Made by a program: the position numbers and the translations under genes. A DNA stretch of 64,000 bases from Syntrophomonas wolfei subsp. methylbutyratica. Lineage in GTDB: Bacteria > Bacillota > Syntrophomonadia > Syntrophomonadales > Syntrophomonadaceae. Location of the stretch: assembly GCF_001570625.1 (NCBI RefSeq), contig NZ_BBQT01000012.1, positions 1-64,000 of the forward strand, in the 5' to 3' direction. Shown here one piece after another: positions 44,470 through 53,573 of this stretch; positions within the stretch are counted from its first letter, which is position 1, and the number at the start of each line of letters is the position of its first letter. The notes below the pieces were generated by a model. That model saw nothing but the letters and a program-made list of their open reading frames with translations, was not told the DNA's origin and made no database searches.

Positions 44470-45450
44470 ATGAGCAAGAATCGGATTTATTTTCTTTGGG
44501 GTGAAGAGGGTTATTTGATTGACCGGGAGCTGGAAAGGATTGCGGCGCTTATGAGCCGGGAAAGTGGCGAAGAAGTAGAAACTGCTTTTCTGGATGCAGA
44601 TGAGCTGAATGCCTATGAATTGCTGGAAGCCCTGGAATTCAGTCCCTTATTCTCTTCGCAGAGGCTGGTGATAATAAAGCGGCCCTGGTGGTTGGGAAAA
44701 GCCAAAAGACGGGGGGGTAAAACCGCCGAAATAGAGAAAATATTCTTGGATTACCTGCAGCATGACATGGAGGGGCAGGTACTGGTGCTGACCGCCAATG
44801 AACATAGTGCTACTAATCCCCTGGTAAAGATATTGGATCGTGAGGCCACCGTAATCGCTTGCAAATCCCCCGGCCCCCAGCAACTGTCGGAATGGATAAA
44901 TAAGGAGTTCGCTTCCTATGGTTTGAAGGTAGAAAAGTCCGCCGCCAACCTGATGGCGAAAAGTGGACAGGATATGTATTACCTGCAAAATCTCATTGAT
45001 AAAACCGCCTTGCTGGTAAAGGGGCGGCCGGTAAAAATTGCCGATATTGAAGGAGAACTGGAGACAAAAGCTGAAATCAAGGTATTCAAGTTGAGTGATG
45101 CTTTATTGAAGCGCAACCTGAAGGCTTCTTTCCAGGCCTATAATCAATTACTGGTACAGGGAGAACACCCGATTTTATTTCTTTATATTATTGTGCGCCA
45201 GTTCATGGCCCTGGCCAGAGTCAAATACTATAGTGAAGAATCATATGGCAGCAGGGAAATAGTGGCACAAACAGGTTTGCATGAATTCATGGTAAAGAAA
45301 ATGTTGGATAATGCTCGCAATTTTAGCTGGGATGAGCTGCGGCAGTTATTTCAAATATTTCTGCAAACGGATGTTAAATTTAAGAGCAGCAGCCTGGATG
45401 ATAAAATGCTTATGGAAGCCCTGATAGTGGAAATCTGCAGCAAGAGGTAA
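44470..45450 (+). CDS. holA: DNA polymerase III delta subunit
   Basis: 326-residue clamp-loader subunit that opens the sliding clamp. The N-terminal AAA-like domain lacks a working P-loop, as expected (YFLWGEEGYLIDREL). The family middle region SDALLKRNLKASFQAYNQLLVQGEHPI and LLEAL-like C-terminus are present. It is followed by a hairpin shared with the opposite rpsT gene, its usual neighbour. Confidence 0.93.
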   Translation: MSKNRIYFLWGEEGYLIDRELERIAALMSRESGEEVETAFLDADELNAYELLEALEFSPLFSSQRLVIIKRPWWLGKAKRRGGKTAEIEKIFLDYLQHDMEGQVLVLTANEHSATNPLVKILDREATVIACKSPGPQQLSEWINKEFASYGLKVEKSAANLMAKSGQDMYYLQNLIDKTALLVKGRPVKIADIEGELETKAEIKVFKLSDALLKRNLKASFQAYNQLLVQGEHPILFLYIIVRQFMALARVKYYSEESYGSREIVAQTGLHEFMVKKMLDNARNFSWDELRQLFQIFLQTDVKFKSSSLDDKMLMEALIVEICSKR

Positions 45451-45456
45451 AAAAAT

Positions 45457-45482
45457 AAGAACCTGCCCGGAGACAGGTTCTT
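45457..45482. terminator. Shared terminator between holA and rpsT
   Basis: AAGAACCTG and CAGGTTCTT form an exact 9-bp stem. In the rpsT direction it is followed by ATTTTTTT; in the holA direction the T-run is weak. Confidence 0.8.
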
Positions 45483-45484
45483 GC

Positions 45485-45751
45485 TTACTGGCTAATACTA
45501 TTCAGCTTTTTACTCAAAGCTGATTTTTTTCTGGCTACATTATTCTTATGAAGTATTCCTTTGGTGATGCTCCTATCTAAAAGGGAGGTTACCTGCAACA
45601 GTTTGTTGCTGGCTGTATCCAAATCCTCCGCAATTATTGCATTTTCATATTGTTTAATGGTTGTTTTCAGCTTACTTTTATAAGCTTTATTTCTGAGCCG
45701 GTTGGCTTCTGCCCTACGAGCTCTTTTAGCGGGGGTTTTACTTTTGGCCAC
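45485..45751 (-). CDS. rpsT: Ribosomal protein bS20
   Basis: 88-residue small-subunit protein, AKSKTPAKRARRAEANRLRN at the start. The GTG at 45751 is behind AAGGAGGTG; a longer frame upstream is not family-like. Single-gene unit with its own promoter and terminator, convergent with holA as in many Firmicutes. Confidence 0.95.
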   Translation of the reverse strand: MAKSKTPAKRARRAEANRLRNKAYKSKLKTTIKQYENAIIAEDLDTASNKLLQVTSLLDRSITKGILHKNNVARKKSALSKKLNSISQ

Positions 45752-45788
45752 ACTTTCACCTCCTTGTAAGTTGAAGACTAACAGGAAT

Positions 45789-45817
45789 ACTATAGCACTC
45801 CCCCAATTAAATTGCAA
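45789..45817 (-). promoter_or_regulatory. Sigma-A promoter of rpsT
   Basis: On the minus strand TTGCAA (45817-45812), 17 bases, TATAGT (45794-45789), about 38 bp before the start codon. Confidence 0.65.
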
Positions 45818-45856
45818 GAAAAAAAACTATGGTGCCAGGCACTTAAGTTGTTAAGT

Positions 45857-46007
45857 TATATTTTACCTCGTTTAAGCATCGGAAGAAACTGCGTAGCAGT
45901 TTTAACACAGCGCTGCAACGAGGCGGGGTGTTAGAACCTGTCGCCTAACATATTAATAGGAACCTGGCTGCTTAATGAAGCGAGGGACATATTTCGTCTC
46001 ATTATAT
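45857..46007. repeat. Dispersed repeat family 2, near full-length copy
   Basis: Runs from TATATTTTACCTCGTTTAAG to GAGGGACATATTTCGTCTC, with CTGCAACGAGGCGGGG in the middle, and matches 15851-16025 block by block. TGCCAGGCACTTAAGTT just before it (45832-45848) recurs in part near 29425. Confidence 0.7.
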
Positions 46008-46110
46008 TAGAGCCCTTAATAAAGGAAAGACTATATTAAAAAGAACCGGGTTCTAATTATCTCTTGTCCACCATAAATTTAATAAGATATTTGCTAGTGG
46101 GGTGGACAGG

Positions 46111-47145
46111 GTGCACAAGAACTATTTTGGGACTTTTATAAAAAGCATCTTCCTTATGCAATTATTTTTATTGGTTTTGATAACCGGGGTTAGTGCTGAA
46201 ATTAGCAGCCCCTATCTGGAGAAGATGCCGGCTTTCAATATACAGAATATCTTGCTGCCTTTTAAAGGAATCGAGCTGAATAAAAAGCAGGCAGCCAGTC
46301 TCTTCCGGGAAGTAAATGTGGTTTTTGCCGGGGAAAAGACTTCTTTTCCTATGACAAGGTATTATTTTAAGGAGAAGATGCCGGAAGATTTGATGATATC
46401 CAGTATCCAGGCCCTGGCCTATGGCCGCAGCGAAGAAGATCTCCGGGAGAACGAGGGGGAATTCGAAGTTCAATTGCCCGAAGTTGAGCCGGAGCCGCTG
46501 GAGGAGAGCCGGGATATTGATTATAGCAGCTTTTTTAAAGGCTGCAAGGTAGTGTTTTATTGTACCCATAGTGCCGAATCATACATTCCTGATAGCGGAA
46601 GGGCCCGTTGCGACGGGCAAAGGGGGTTGGTCAATGAGGTGGCCAGGAGTATTAGTGAATCATTAAGCAAACGGGGATTGCCGGCTGAATTCGAAGACCG
46701 GGTTCATGATTTTCCCGATTACAATAAGAGTTATACCAACTCCCGGGAAACGGTACAAAAAATACTCCAGTCCAATAATAAATTGCTGGCCTTGTTTGAT
46801 ATTCATCGCGACAGCATACCCGGTCTGGAAAAAGCCGAGACCGTAGAAATAGACGGAAAGAAAAGCGCTCGTATTCTAATAATTGTCGGAACCGATGAGC
46901 GCAAAAGCCATCCGGAATGGCGGAAGAACTTGGAATTTGCCCAGGAAATCTATCGTCAGGGGGAAAAGAAATATCCTGGTCTGATAAAAGGGATCAGAAC
47001 CAAGGCTGGGACTTATAACCAGGAATTTTTTCCCCGGGCCTTGCTGCTGGAGTTCGGTGGTGATTTAAACTCTTTGGCTGAGGCCCACTATGCAGGAATG
47101 CTTTTTTCTGATATCTTAATCGAAGTGTTAAAGGAGGATTTATAA
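46111..47145 (+). CDS. spoIIP: Stage II sporulation protein P
   Basis: 344-residue sporulation amidase/endopeptidase that, with SpoIID and SpoIIM, thins septal peptidoglycan during engulfment. N-terminal membrane anchor (about residues 8-28). The catalytic domain has the signature YCTHSAESYIPD, later FDIHRDSIPG and a C-terminal LLLEFGG segment. GTG at 46111 is preferred over GTG at 46102 because GGGTGGACAG precedes it. The next small gene begins six bases after the stop. Confidence 0.92.
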   Translation: MHKNYFGTFIKSIFLMQLFLLVLITGVSAEISSPYLEKMPAFNIQNILLPFKGIELNKKQAASLFREVNVVFAGEKTSFPMTRYYFKEKMPEDLMISSIQALAYGRSEEDLRENEGEFEVQLPEVEPEPLEESRDIDYSSFFKGCKVVFYCTHSAESYIPDSGRARCDGQRGLVNEVARSISESLSKRGLPAEFEDRVHDFPDYNKSYTNSRETVQKILQSNNKLLALFDIHRDSIPGLEKAETVEIDGKKSARILIIVGTDERKSHPEWRKNLEFAQEIYRQGEKKYPGLIKGIRTKAGTYNQEFFPRALLLEFGGDLNSLAEAHYAGMLFSDILIEVLKEDL

Positions 47146-47150
47146 TTCGG

Positions 47151-47450
47151 ATGCTAAAGTTAAAGCGGTTCTTTTTGATCTTTATTTTGCTAGTACTATT
47201 TATTAGTGGGCTTAATATTAGCAATCAGGGAATAAACCACCTTACTCTGGACAATCGCGGCCCTGTATTTGCCTGTAATTACGAGCAGGGCAGCTTAAAT
47301 TTGCAGTTATTATCCCGGGATTATAAAGTTTCTCCGGAGTTGCTGAATTGCGAGTGGCAGCTTTTACGGCAAAGCGCAAAAAATCATGGTCAGCAGGCAG
47401 TACAATATTTGAATAAATCATGGCTAATATTTAAGGCGGTATTTCTATAA
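47151..47450 (+). CDS. Small secreted or membrane-anchored protein, unknown
   Basis: 99-residue protein I do not recognise. Residues 1-22 form a signal sequence or membrane anchor (MLKLKRFFLIFILLVLFISG); the remainder is hydrophilic with two cysteines. The gene follows spoIIP with a 5-bp gap and AAGGAGG just before, so it is probably translated with spoIIP and may act in sporulation. That role is inferred from position only. Confidence 0.6.
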   Translation: MLKLKRFFLIFILLVLFISGLNISNQGINHLTLDNRGPVFACNYEQGSLNLQLLSRDYKVSPELLNCEWQLLRQSAKNHGQQAVQYLNKSWLIFKAVFL

Positions 47451-47469
47451 ATCGCTCCTGCTTGGTTAG

Positions 47470-47592
47470 CAAGAGTAGGGGACACAAGGGGATGGTTCTT
47501 TTATGTGGGAAAACACGACACAAGGGAGTTCTCTTGTGTTATGGGAAGGTGAGGCACAGGGGGACAACACAAAAGAACTGTCCCCTTGTGTT
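47470..47592. repeat. GGGGACACAAGG-type repeat cluster
   Basis: Several inverted units: GGGGACACAAGGGG at the left, ACACAAGGGAG/CTCTTGTGTT in the middle, CCCCTTGTGTT at the right. It belongs with the hairpins at 14080, 23457 and 31236, and lies just before murJ. Confidence 0.6.
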
Positions 47593-47610
47593 AATTGGAG
47601 TTGATAGTAT

Positions 47611-49176
47611 TTGAGCGAAAGGGGAAGAAATGTAGCTCGGGCCGCGGTTCTGCTCATGATCACGGTAATACTGTCAAGGATCTTGGGCTATGGCCGGGAA
47701 GTAGCTCTTTATACTCTATTTGGACAGGATTATATTACTGATGCCTACCGGGCCGCCTTCTCCATACCGGATTTTATTTACATGCTGCTGGTGGGCGGGG
47801 CTTTGAGCTCGGCTTTTATCCCGGTTATCTCTACTTTTGTGGCTCGCGATCAGGAAGAGGATGCTTGGCGTTCCGCCAGCATTGTATTAAACTATGTGCT
47901 TTTGCTGATGCTCTTTATTATGGCCCTGGCCTATCTGTATACCCCGCTATTAATGAAGATACTGGTTCCCGGCTTGCCTGCCCAGTACAGCGACCTGGCG
48001 GTATATCTTACCCGCATCATGTTCATTCAAACCTTTTTTATGGCCCTTAACGGGATGGCCATGGGGATATTAAATTCATTTCATCATTTCTGGGCTCCAG
48101 CCTGGGGAAGCCTGCTCTACAATCTGATGATTATTGTGGTGGGTGTTGGTCTGGTGGAACAATTGGGCATTGCTGCTTTTTCCCTGGGAGTGGTTCTGGG
48201 TGCTGTTGCCAACTTTGTGGTGCAGATTCCCACCCTGCGCCGCCTGGGGATGAAATACTATTTTTCATTTGATTATAAAGACCAGGGCTTTCAGGATATT
48301 ATCCGGCTCATGGTGCCGGTTTTGGCCGGGCTGGGAGCAGTACAAGTAAGCCTTTTCGTGACCCAGAACCTGGCTTCGAGCCTGGCTGCAGGAACAGTAA
48401 GCGCACTCAGCCTGGCGCAGCGGATAGTAAATCTTCCTCTGGGAATTTTTGCGGTATCTTTGGCAGTAGCGATTTTCCCTACGTTGACCCACCTGGCGGC
48501 CCGAGGAGAAATAGCCCAGTTTAAACGTAGCAGTTCCCTCGCTCTGAGAGCTGTTTTTTTGCTTACCATCCCGGCTTCTCTTGGTTTAATGGCCCTGGGC
48601 GAGCCAATAATTAGACTGCTTTTTGAGCAGGGGCGATTTTCTGCCACCGCGGTGGCCATAACCAATGAGGCTCTTTCCTTTTATTGTTTTGGTCTTTTTG
48701 CCTACTCTTCCTTGCAGGTTCTAAACCGCAGTTTTTATGCTTTGCATGATTCTTTTACCCCGGTTGCCGCTGCCTTTATCACTATCGCCGCCAATATCCT
48801 GCTTTCTTTAAACCTGGTGGTTACTATGGGGCATAAAGGTCTGGCCCTGGCCTATTCGCTTTCAGGTTTGGCCGGTTTCATCTTTTTAATGCTGGCTTTA
48901 CGAAAAAAACTGGGCCAACTGGGAGGAGGCAGGATTGTCGGCAGTTTCCTCATTTCCCTGGGGGCCTCCCTGGTGATGTGGTTTCTGCTGCGCTTGTTTA
49001 CCGGGAGAATGCTGGTGTTTTGGCCGTTGATGGGCAAGCTGCAGCTTCTGATGCTGGTAGGCGGAGGAGTTTTTTTCGGTGCTATTGTTTATGGTCTTAT
49101 TATTTATTTCTTTAAACTGGAAGAGTCCCAATTACTGCTTAATATGCTCCGGCAGCGCCTGTCGAAAAACTCCTGA
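47611..49176 (+). CDS. murJ: Lipid II flippase MurJ
   Basis: 521-residue MOP-superfamily transporter with 13-14 membrane segments that flips lipid II across the membrane for peptidoglycan synthesis. Typical segments are SRILGYGREVALYTLFGQ at the start, LVGGALSSAFIPV, and LSLAQRIVNLPLGIFAVSLA in the middle. TTG start with GGAG 12 bp upstream. It stands between sporulation and translation genes, and MITE fragment G follows it. Confidence 0.92.
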   Translation: MSERGRNVARAAVLLMITVILSRILGYGREVALYTLFGQDYITDAYRAAFSIPDFIYMLLVGGALSSAFIPVISTFVARDQEEDAWRSASIVLNYVLLLMLFIMALAYLYTPLLMKILVPGLPAQYSDLAVYLTRIMFIQTFFMALNGMAMGILNSFHHFWAPAWGSLLYNLMIIVVGVGLVEQLGIAAFSLGVVLGAVANFVVQIPTLRRLGMKYYFSFDYKDQGFQDIIRLMVPVLAGLGAVQVSLFVTQNLASSLAAGTVSALSLAQRIVNLPLGIFAVSLAVAIFPTLTHLAARGEIAQFKRSSSLALRAVFLLTIPASLGLMALGEPIIRLLFEQGRFSATAVAITNEALSFYCFGLFAYSSLQVLNRSFYALHDSFTPVAAAFITIAANILLSLNLVVTMGHKGLALAYSLSGLAGFIFLMLALRKKLGQLGGGRIVGSFLISLGASLVMWFLLRLFTGRMLVFWPLMGKLQLLMLVGGGVFFGAIVYGLIIYFFKLEESQLLLNMLRQRLSKNS

Positions 49177-49254
49177 AACCCCATCAATTGAACCGCCGTG
49201 CTTAATCAGTTATAATTTGATAAGCTCTGAAATAGGAAGACGGAAGACGGAAAG

Positions 49255-49391
49255 GTCGCCAGACAAGCCGCAGGTGTTGCCCATGCGTAGCGCCCTGTCG
49301 GGCACAACTGATGCTCCCTTCGGTAGCTTTTAAGGTTGAGCGGTATATTTATACAAGCCAATGAGTATTAATAACTTTTTGTAGTAAAATC
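49255..49391 (-). mobile_element. MITE-like element, fragment G
   Basis: Matches the last 140 bp of copy A: AGACAAGCCGCAGGTGTTGC, GCCCTGTCGGGCACAACTG, GAGCGGTATATTTATACAAG and a decayed terminal repeat TTTTTGTAGTAAAATC. The other half is missing. It lies just upstream of lepA. Confidence 0.75.
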
Positions 49392-49427
49392 GTATTTTAA
49401 TTTCATAAAACACCTGGAGGTTAAAAT

Positions 49428-51227
49428 TTGCAGAAGAATATTAGGAATTTCAGTATTATAGCTCATATAGATCACGGTAAGTCCACCCTGGCGGACCGCT
49501 TGCTTCATTTGACCGGGGCTCTCAGTGATAGGGAAATGAAAGAACAGTTTTTAGACAAGATGGAACTGGAAAGGGAAAAGGGCATTACCATCAAGCTTAA
49601 ACCGGTAAGACTCAATTATCGGGCCCGGGATGGGCAGGAATACATTCTTAATCTGATTGATACCCCGGGTCATGTTGATTTTTCTTACGAGGTTTCGCGC
49701 AGCCTGGCCGCCTGTGAAGGGGCCTTGCTGGTGGTTGACGCCTCTCAGGGGATTGAAGCGCAGACCCTGGCCAATGTCTATATGGCTATGGACCTGGATT
49801 TGGAAATAATAGGGGTAGTCAATAAAATCGACCTGCCCGGAGCGGAACCGGAAGTTGTGAAACAGGAGATGGAAAATGTACTGGGGCTGGACCAGGATGA
49901 GGTTTTGCCTATTTCGGCCAAACTGGGTACCGGAGTGGAAGATGTCCTGGAAGCGATAGTGGAGAGGATTCCCCCTCCTTCCGGCGATAAGGAAGCAGCT
50001 TTAAAGGCCTTGATATTCGACTCGTATTTTGACCCATACAAGGGGGCCATATCCTACATCAGGGTAGTAGAGGGTGAACTGCGCCAGGGTGACATGATTC
50101 GTATGATGTCCAGCGGCAAGGAATATGAGGTAGACGAAATAGGAGTCTTATCTCCTTATATGACCGAGGTTGAAGTTTTGAGCTCAGGTGAAGTAGGCTA
50201 TGTGGCGGCGGGAATGAAAAATGTAAATGATACCCGGGTTGGCGATACCATCACTGGGGCCAGGCGGGCAGCCCCGGAGGCATTATCAGGATATCAAGAG
50301 GCAAAGCCTATGGTTTATTGCGGGCTTTATCCCCTGGAGAATAGCGAATTTGAGCGTCTGCGCGATGCGCTGGACCGCTTAAAACTAAACGACGCTTCCC
50401 TTTTTTATGAACCAGATAACTCTGATGCTTTAGGCTTTGGCTTCCGCTGCGGCTTTTTGGGCCTTTTGCACCTGGAGATCGTCAAGGAGAGACTGGAAAG
50501 AGAATATGACTTAAGCCTGCTGGCTACGGCTCCCAGTGTAATATACCGGGTACTGCTGACTGATGGCAGTGAAGTTATGGTGCAAAACCCCACCCACTGG
50601 CCTCCCCCGCAGAAAATTGACCGGGTGATGGAACCCTATGTCAAAGCTTCTATAATGGTTCCCAACGATTATGTAGGGACGATAATGGAACTCTGCCAGG
50701 AAAAGAGAGGCAGTTTTATTACTATGGAATACTTGACCTCCAGCCGGGTAGTTATTAATTATAGATTGCCCCTGGCTGAGATTCTCTATGATTTTTTTGA
50801 TGCCTTGAAATCGCGAACCCGCGGTTATGCTTCATTGGACTACGAATTTCATGGTTTTGACACTTCAGATCTGATCAAACTGGATATCATGCTTAATGGG
50901 GAAGTAGTAGATGCCTTGAGTTTTATTGTTCATGAGGACAAGGCCTATTACCGGGCGCGGGCTATAGTAAACAAATTAAGAAAGATAATACCTCGCCAAA
51001 TGTATGAAGTAGCCATTCAAGCAGCAATCGGCAACCGGATTCTAGCCCGGGAAAACATCAAGGCCATGCGCAAGGATGTTCTGGCTAAATGTTACGGTGG
51101 CGATATAACCCGTAAAAAGAAGCTATTAGAGAAACAAAAAGAGGGGAAAAAACGGATGAAGCAGATTGGCCGGGTCGAAGTACCCAAAGATGCCTTTATG
51201 ACGGTGCTGGACATTGAAAATGAGTAA
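49428..51227 (+). CDS. lepA: Elongation factor 4 (LepA)
   Basis: 599-residue translational GTPase that aids ribosome function under stress. G-motifs [17 protein letters not shown] and NKIDLPGA; the LepA-specific C-terminal domain ends [21 protein letters not shown] start with GGAGG eight bases upstream. hemW follows, the typical lepA-hemW-hrcA order of Firmicutes. Confidence 0.97.
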   Translation: MQKNIRNFSIIAHIDHGKSTLADRLLHLTGALSDREMKEQFLDKMELEREKGITIKLKPVRLNYRARDGQEYILNLIDTPGHVDFSYEVSRSLAACEGALLVVDASQGIEAQTLANVYMAMDLDLEIIGVVNKIDLPGAEPEVVKQEMENVLGLDQDEVLPISAKLGTGVEDVLEAIVERIPPPSGDKEAALKALIFDSYFDPYKGAISYIRVVEGELRQGDMIRMMSSGKEYEVDEIGVLSPYMTEVEVLSSGEVGYVAAGMKNVNDTRVGDTITGARRAAPEALSGYQEAKPMVYCGLYPLENSEFERLRDALDRLKLNDASLFYEPDNSDALGFGFRCGFLGLLHLEIVKERLEREYDLSLLATAPSVIYRVLLTDGSEVMVQNPTHWPPPQKIDRVMEPYVKASIMVPNDYVGTIMELCQEKRGSFITMEYLTSSRVVINYRLPLAEILYDFFDALKSRTRGYASLDYEFHGFDTSDLIKLDIMLNGEVVDALSFIVHEDKAYYRARAIVNKLRKIIPRQMYEVAIQAAIGNRILARENIKAMRKDVLAKCYGGDITRKKKLLEKQKEGKKRMKQIGRVEVPKDAFMTVLDIENE

Positions 51228-51266
51228 TGAAAACGAAAAGATAAGGTGAATAGTGAGAGCTATATT

Positions 51267-52412
51267 ATGAAGAAAAAGCCTGCCGGGCTATACATTCATA
51301 TACCCTTCTGCCTGAAAAAATGCGGCTATTGCGATTTTTATTCCCTGCCGCTCCAATCCCCGGCCCAGCTTCAGCGCTACACCGCTGCTATACGGCTGGA
51401 AATAGAAAAGCGTGCGATCTTGTTCCCGGATAGCATCATCTTAAGCATTTACCTGGGAGGAGGCACCCCCAGCCTGCTTGGCCTGGAGCAACTGCAGAGC
51501 ATAGTGGAGGCGGTTGTTCATAATTTTAATGTTAGCAGTAATGCCGAAATAAGCCTGGAAATGAATCCAGCCACAAGGAGCGAAGGCTTTCTAAGAGGAA
51601 TTCTGGCAGCCGGAGTAAACCGGATTTCCCTGGGAGTACAGAGTTTTTCCCCGGAGGAGTTGCGGGCATTGGGCCGTGTTCACGGTTACTGCGAGATAAT
51701 GCAAAGCATAGAGGCTTTGCATAAAGAAGGATGCCAAAATTTTAACCTGGATTTGATTTATGGTATACCGGGACAAAGCCTGGAATCCTGGCAAAGGAAC
51801 CTGGAACTGGCGGTTTCCTGTGGAGCGCAACACATTTCCGCCTATCTTCTGCAGTTGGACGAGAGCACCGCAATGGCCCGTGCTATAGAAAGCGGTGAGA
51901 TGGAACTGCCGGGTGAAGAAAGTGAAAACGCCATGTACCACCTGGCTTTGGATTATCTGCCCGAAAAGGGATACAAGCATTACGAACTTTCTAACTTCTG
52001 CCAGGCTGGTTTTGAGTGCCGCCATAACCTGAACTATTGGTGCGGCGGGGATTACATTGGTATAGGAGCGGGAGCGGTATCCTGCATCGGCCGGCAAAGA
52101 TATCGGAATCGACCGTTTTTAGAAAAGTACCTGATAAGCATGGAGGCAGGGCGGGTGGCACCGGTAGAAATACTGGAGCAAATGAGCGTTGAGGAGAAAA
52201 TGCGGGAGGAAATAATACTGGCTTTAAGACTCTGCGATGGAATAGATTTAGCGCAGTTTGCCGCTAGATATCAGCTGGATTTGAGAAGACGATTTGCAGT
52301 TGAAATTGAAGACGCTGAGCAAAAAGGCCTGTTAAAACTGGGGAATAATCGGCTTTGTTTAACCAGAAGGGGGTATTTCCTCTCCAATCAGGTTTTTTGC
52401 CGTTTTATATGA
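51267..52412 (+). CDS. hemW: HemW, radical SAM heme chaperone (formerly HemN-like)
   Basis: 381-residue radical SAM protein with cluster ligands C15, C19 and C22 (FCLKKCGYC), GGGTPSLL and the C-terminal HemN_C-like domain (about 300-370). HemW binds heme and helps insert it in proteins; it lacks the extra N-terminal part of true HemN oxidases. The ATG at 51267 is chosen; a GTG 21 bp upstream is less likely. It precedes hrcA, as usual. Confidence 0.9.
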   Translation: MKKKPAGLYIHIPFCLKKCGYCDFYSLPLQSPAQLQRYTAAIRLEIEKRAILFPDSIILSIYLGGGTPSLLGLEQLQSIVEAVVHNFNVSSNAEISLEMNPATRSEGFLRGILAAGVNRISLGVQSFSPEELRALGRVHGYCEIMQSIEALHKEGCQNFNLDLIYGIPGQSLESWQRNLELAVSCGAQHISAYLLQLDESTAMARAIESGEMELPGEESENAMYHLALDYLPEKGYKHYELSNFCQAGFECRHNLNYWCGGDYIGIGAGAVSCIGRQRYRNRPFLEKYLISMEAGRVAPVEILEQMSVEEKMREEIILALRLCDGIDLAQFAARYQLDLRRRFAVEIEDAEQKGLLKLGNNRLCLTRRGYFLSNQVFCRFI

Positions 52413-52424
52413 TGCTCCCCAGAC

Positions 52425-52453
52425 TTGACAAAGGATTTTGCAGGTGATATTTT
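52425..52453 (+). promoter_or_regulatory. Sigma-A promoter of the hrcA heat-shock operon
   Basis: TTGACA (52425-52430), 17 bases, TATTTT (52448-52453), 16 bp before the CIRCE operator. Confidence 0.8.
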
Positions 52454-52468
52454 CATATTAAATAGCGA

Positions 52469-52495
52469 TTAGCACTCAATAGAGGAGAGTGCTAA
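52469..52495 (+). promoter_or_regulatory. CIRCE operator (HrcA-binding site)
   Basis: TTAGCACTC (52469-52477), nine bases, GAGTGCTAA (52487-52495): a perfect CIRCE element. HrcA, encoded immediately downstream, binds it and represses the operon until heat stress draws away the chaperonin that keeps HrcA active. Confidence 0.97.
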
Positions 52496-52510
52496 CAGGC
52501 GGTGGTATTT

Positions 52511-53536
52511 ATGACCCTGGATGAAAGAAAAAAGAGAATACTGGAATCCATTATCCGTGACTATGTGGAAACGGCGGAACCGGTAGGTTCCCGGGCTATG
52601 GTAAAAAAGCATGATTTAAAAATAAGCGCAGCGACAGTAAGAAATGAAATGGCGGATCTTGAAGACATGGGCTACCTGGAGCAGCCGCACACCTCCGCAG
52701 GTCGCATTCCTTCCGAAAGCGGCTTTCGTTATTATGTGGATTGCATGATGGAAAAAGAGCCCCCCGGAGAGAGGGAATACGCTTTATTGCAGCAATTATT
52801 TGAACAGAATATAGAAGATTGGGAGCAGGTGATTTTAGGGATTGCTCATTTTCTATCCCAGATGACCCGCTATGCTTCCTTTGTTATTGTTCCAGCAATA
52901 AAATTCACTGAATTTCGCAGCTTGCAGTTGTTTCCTCTGGATAAAGGCAAAGCCTTGCTCTTGCTGGTATGCGATATGGGGGTAATAATGCATCGTATTA
53001 TTAGTATCCCTGAATTAATATCATCCCAGGATTTGCAGGCTATTACCGGCATGTTTAACCAGGCCTTCAGAGGCAAGCGGCTGGAGGAAGTAAAAAGAAG
53101 CGATTTGCAACTCATAAGAGAGAGCCTCAGCCAGCGCCGTAAGATAATTGATAATGCCCTGGAAGCTATAGATAACCTGTTGCAAAACTCCCGCGATGAA
53201 AAAGTAATGGTCAGCGGAGCCCTCAATATACTTAATGAACCTGAGTTTAAAGATATGGAAAAACTGAAAAGGATACTGAATGTTTTAGAAGAAGACGATT
53301 CACTACGGCAGATTATTCCGGGGGAACTGGGAGAAGCGGTAGACATAAAGATTGGCCGGGAGAACCCGTTGGAAGAAATCAAGGAAATGAGTCTGGTGGT
53401 GGCAGGGTATAAGTCTTTTGGCGAGCTGGGTAAGATAGGAGTGATAGGCCCGGTGCGCATGGAATATTGGAAAGCCGTAGGTACGGTGGAAACGGTGCGG
53501 GATATTATAGAAGACTATCTAAAGGGCTTAGGCTAG
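52511..53536 (+). CDS. hrcA: Heat-inducible transcription repressor HrcA
   Basis: 341-residue repressor. N-terminal winged helix ([23 protein letters not shown] and [29 protein letters not shown]), a GAF-like dimerisation domain, and the C-terminal [25 protein letters not shown] segment. The ATG at 52511 follows GGCGGTGG; a GTG three codons earlier is possible. It is the first gene of the hrcA-chaperonin-grpE-dnaK-dnaJ operon and controls it through CIRCE. Confidence 0.96.
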   Translation: MTLDERKKRILESIIRDYVETAEPVGSRAMVKKHDLKISAATVRNEMADLEDMGYLEQPHTSAGRIPSESGFRYYVDCMMEKEPPGEREYALLQQLFEQNIEDWEQVILGIAHFLSQMTRYASFVIVPAIKFTEFRSLQLFPLDKGKALLLLVCDMGVIMHRIISIPELISSQDLQAITGMFNQAFRGKRLEEVKRSDLQLIRESLSQRRKIIDNALEAIDNLLQNSRDEKVMVSGALNILNEPEFKDMEKLKRILNVLEEDDSLRQIIPGELGEAVDIKIGRENPLEEIKEMSLVVAGYKSFGELGKIGVIGPVRMEYWKAVGTVETVRDIIEDYLKGLG

Positions 53537-53573
53537 GGGGATCTATTATCCCCTGCAAACAAAGGAGGGAAAT

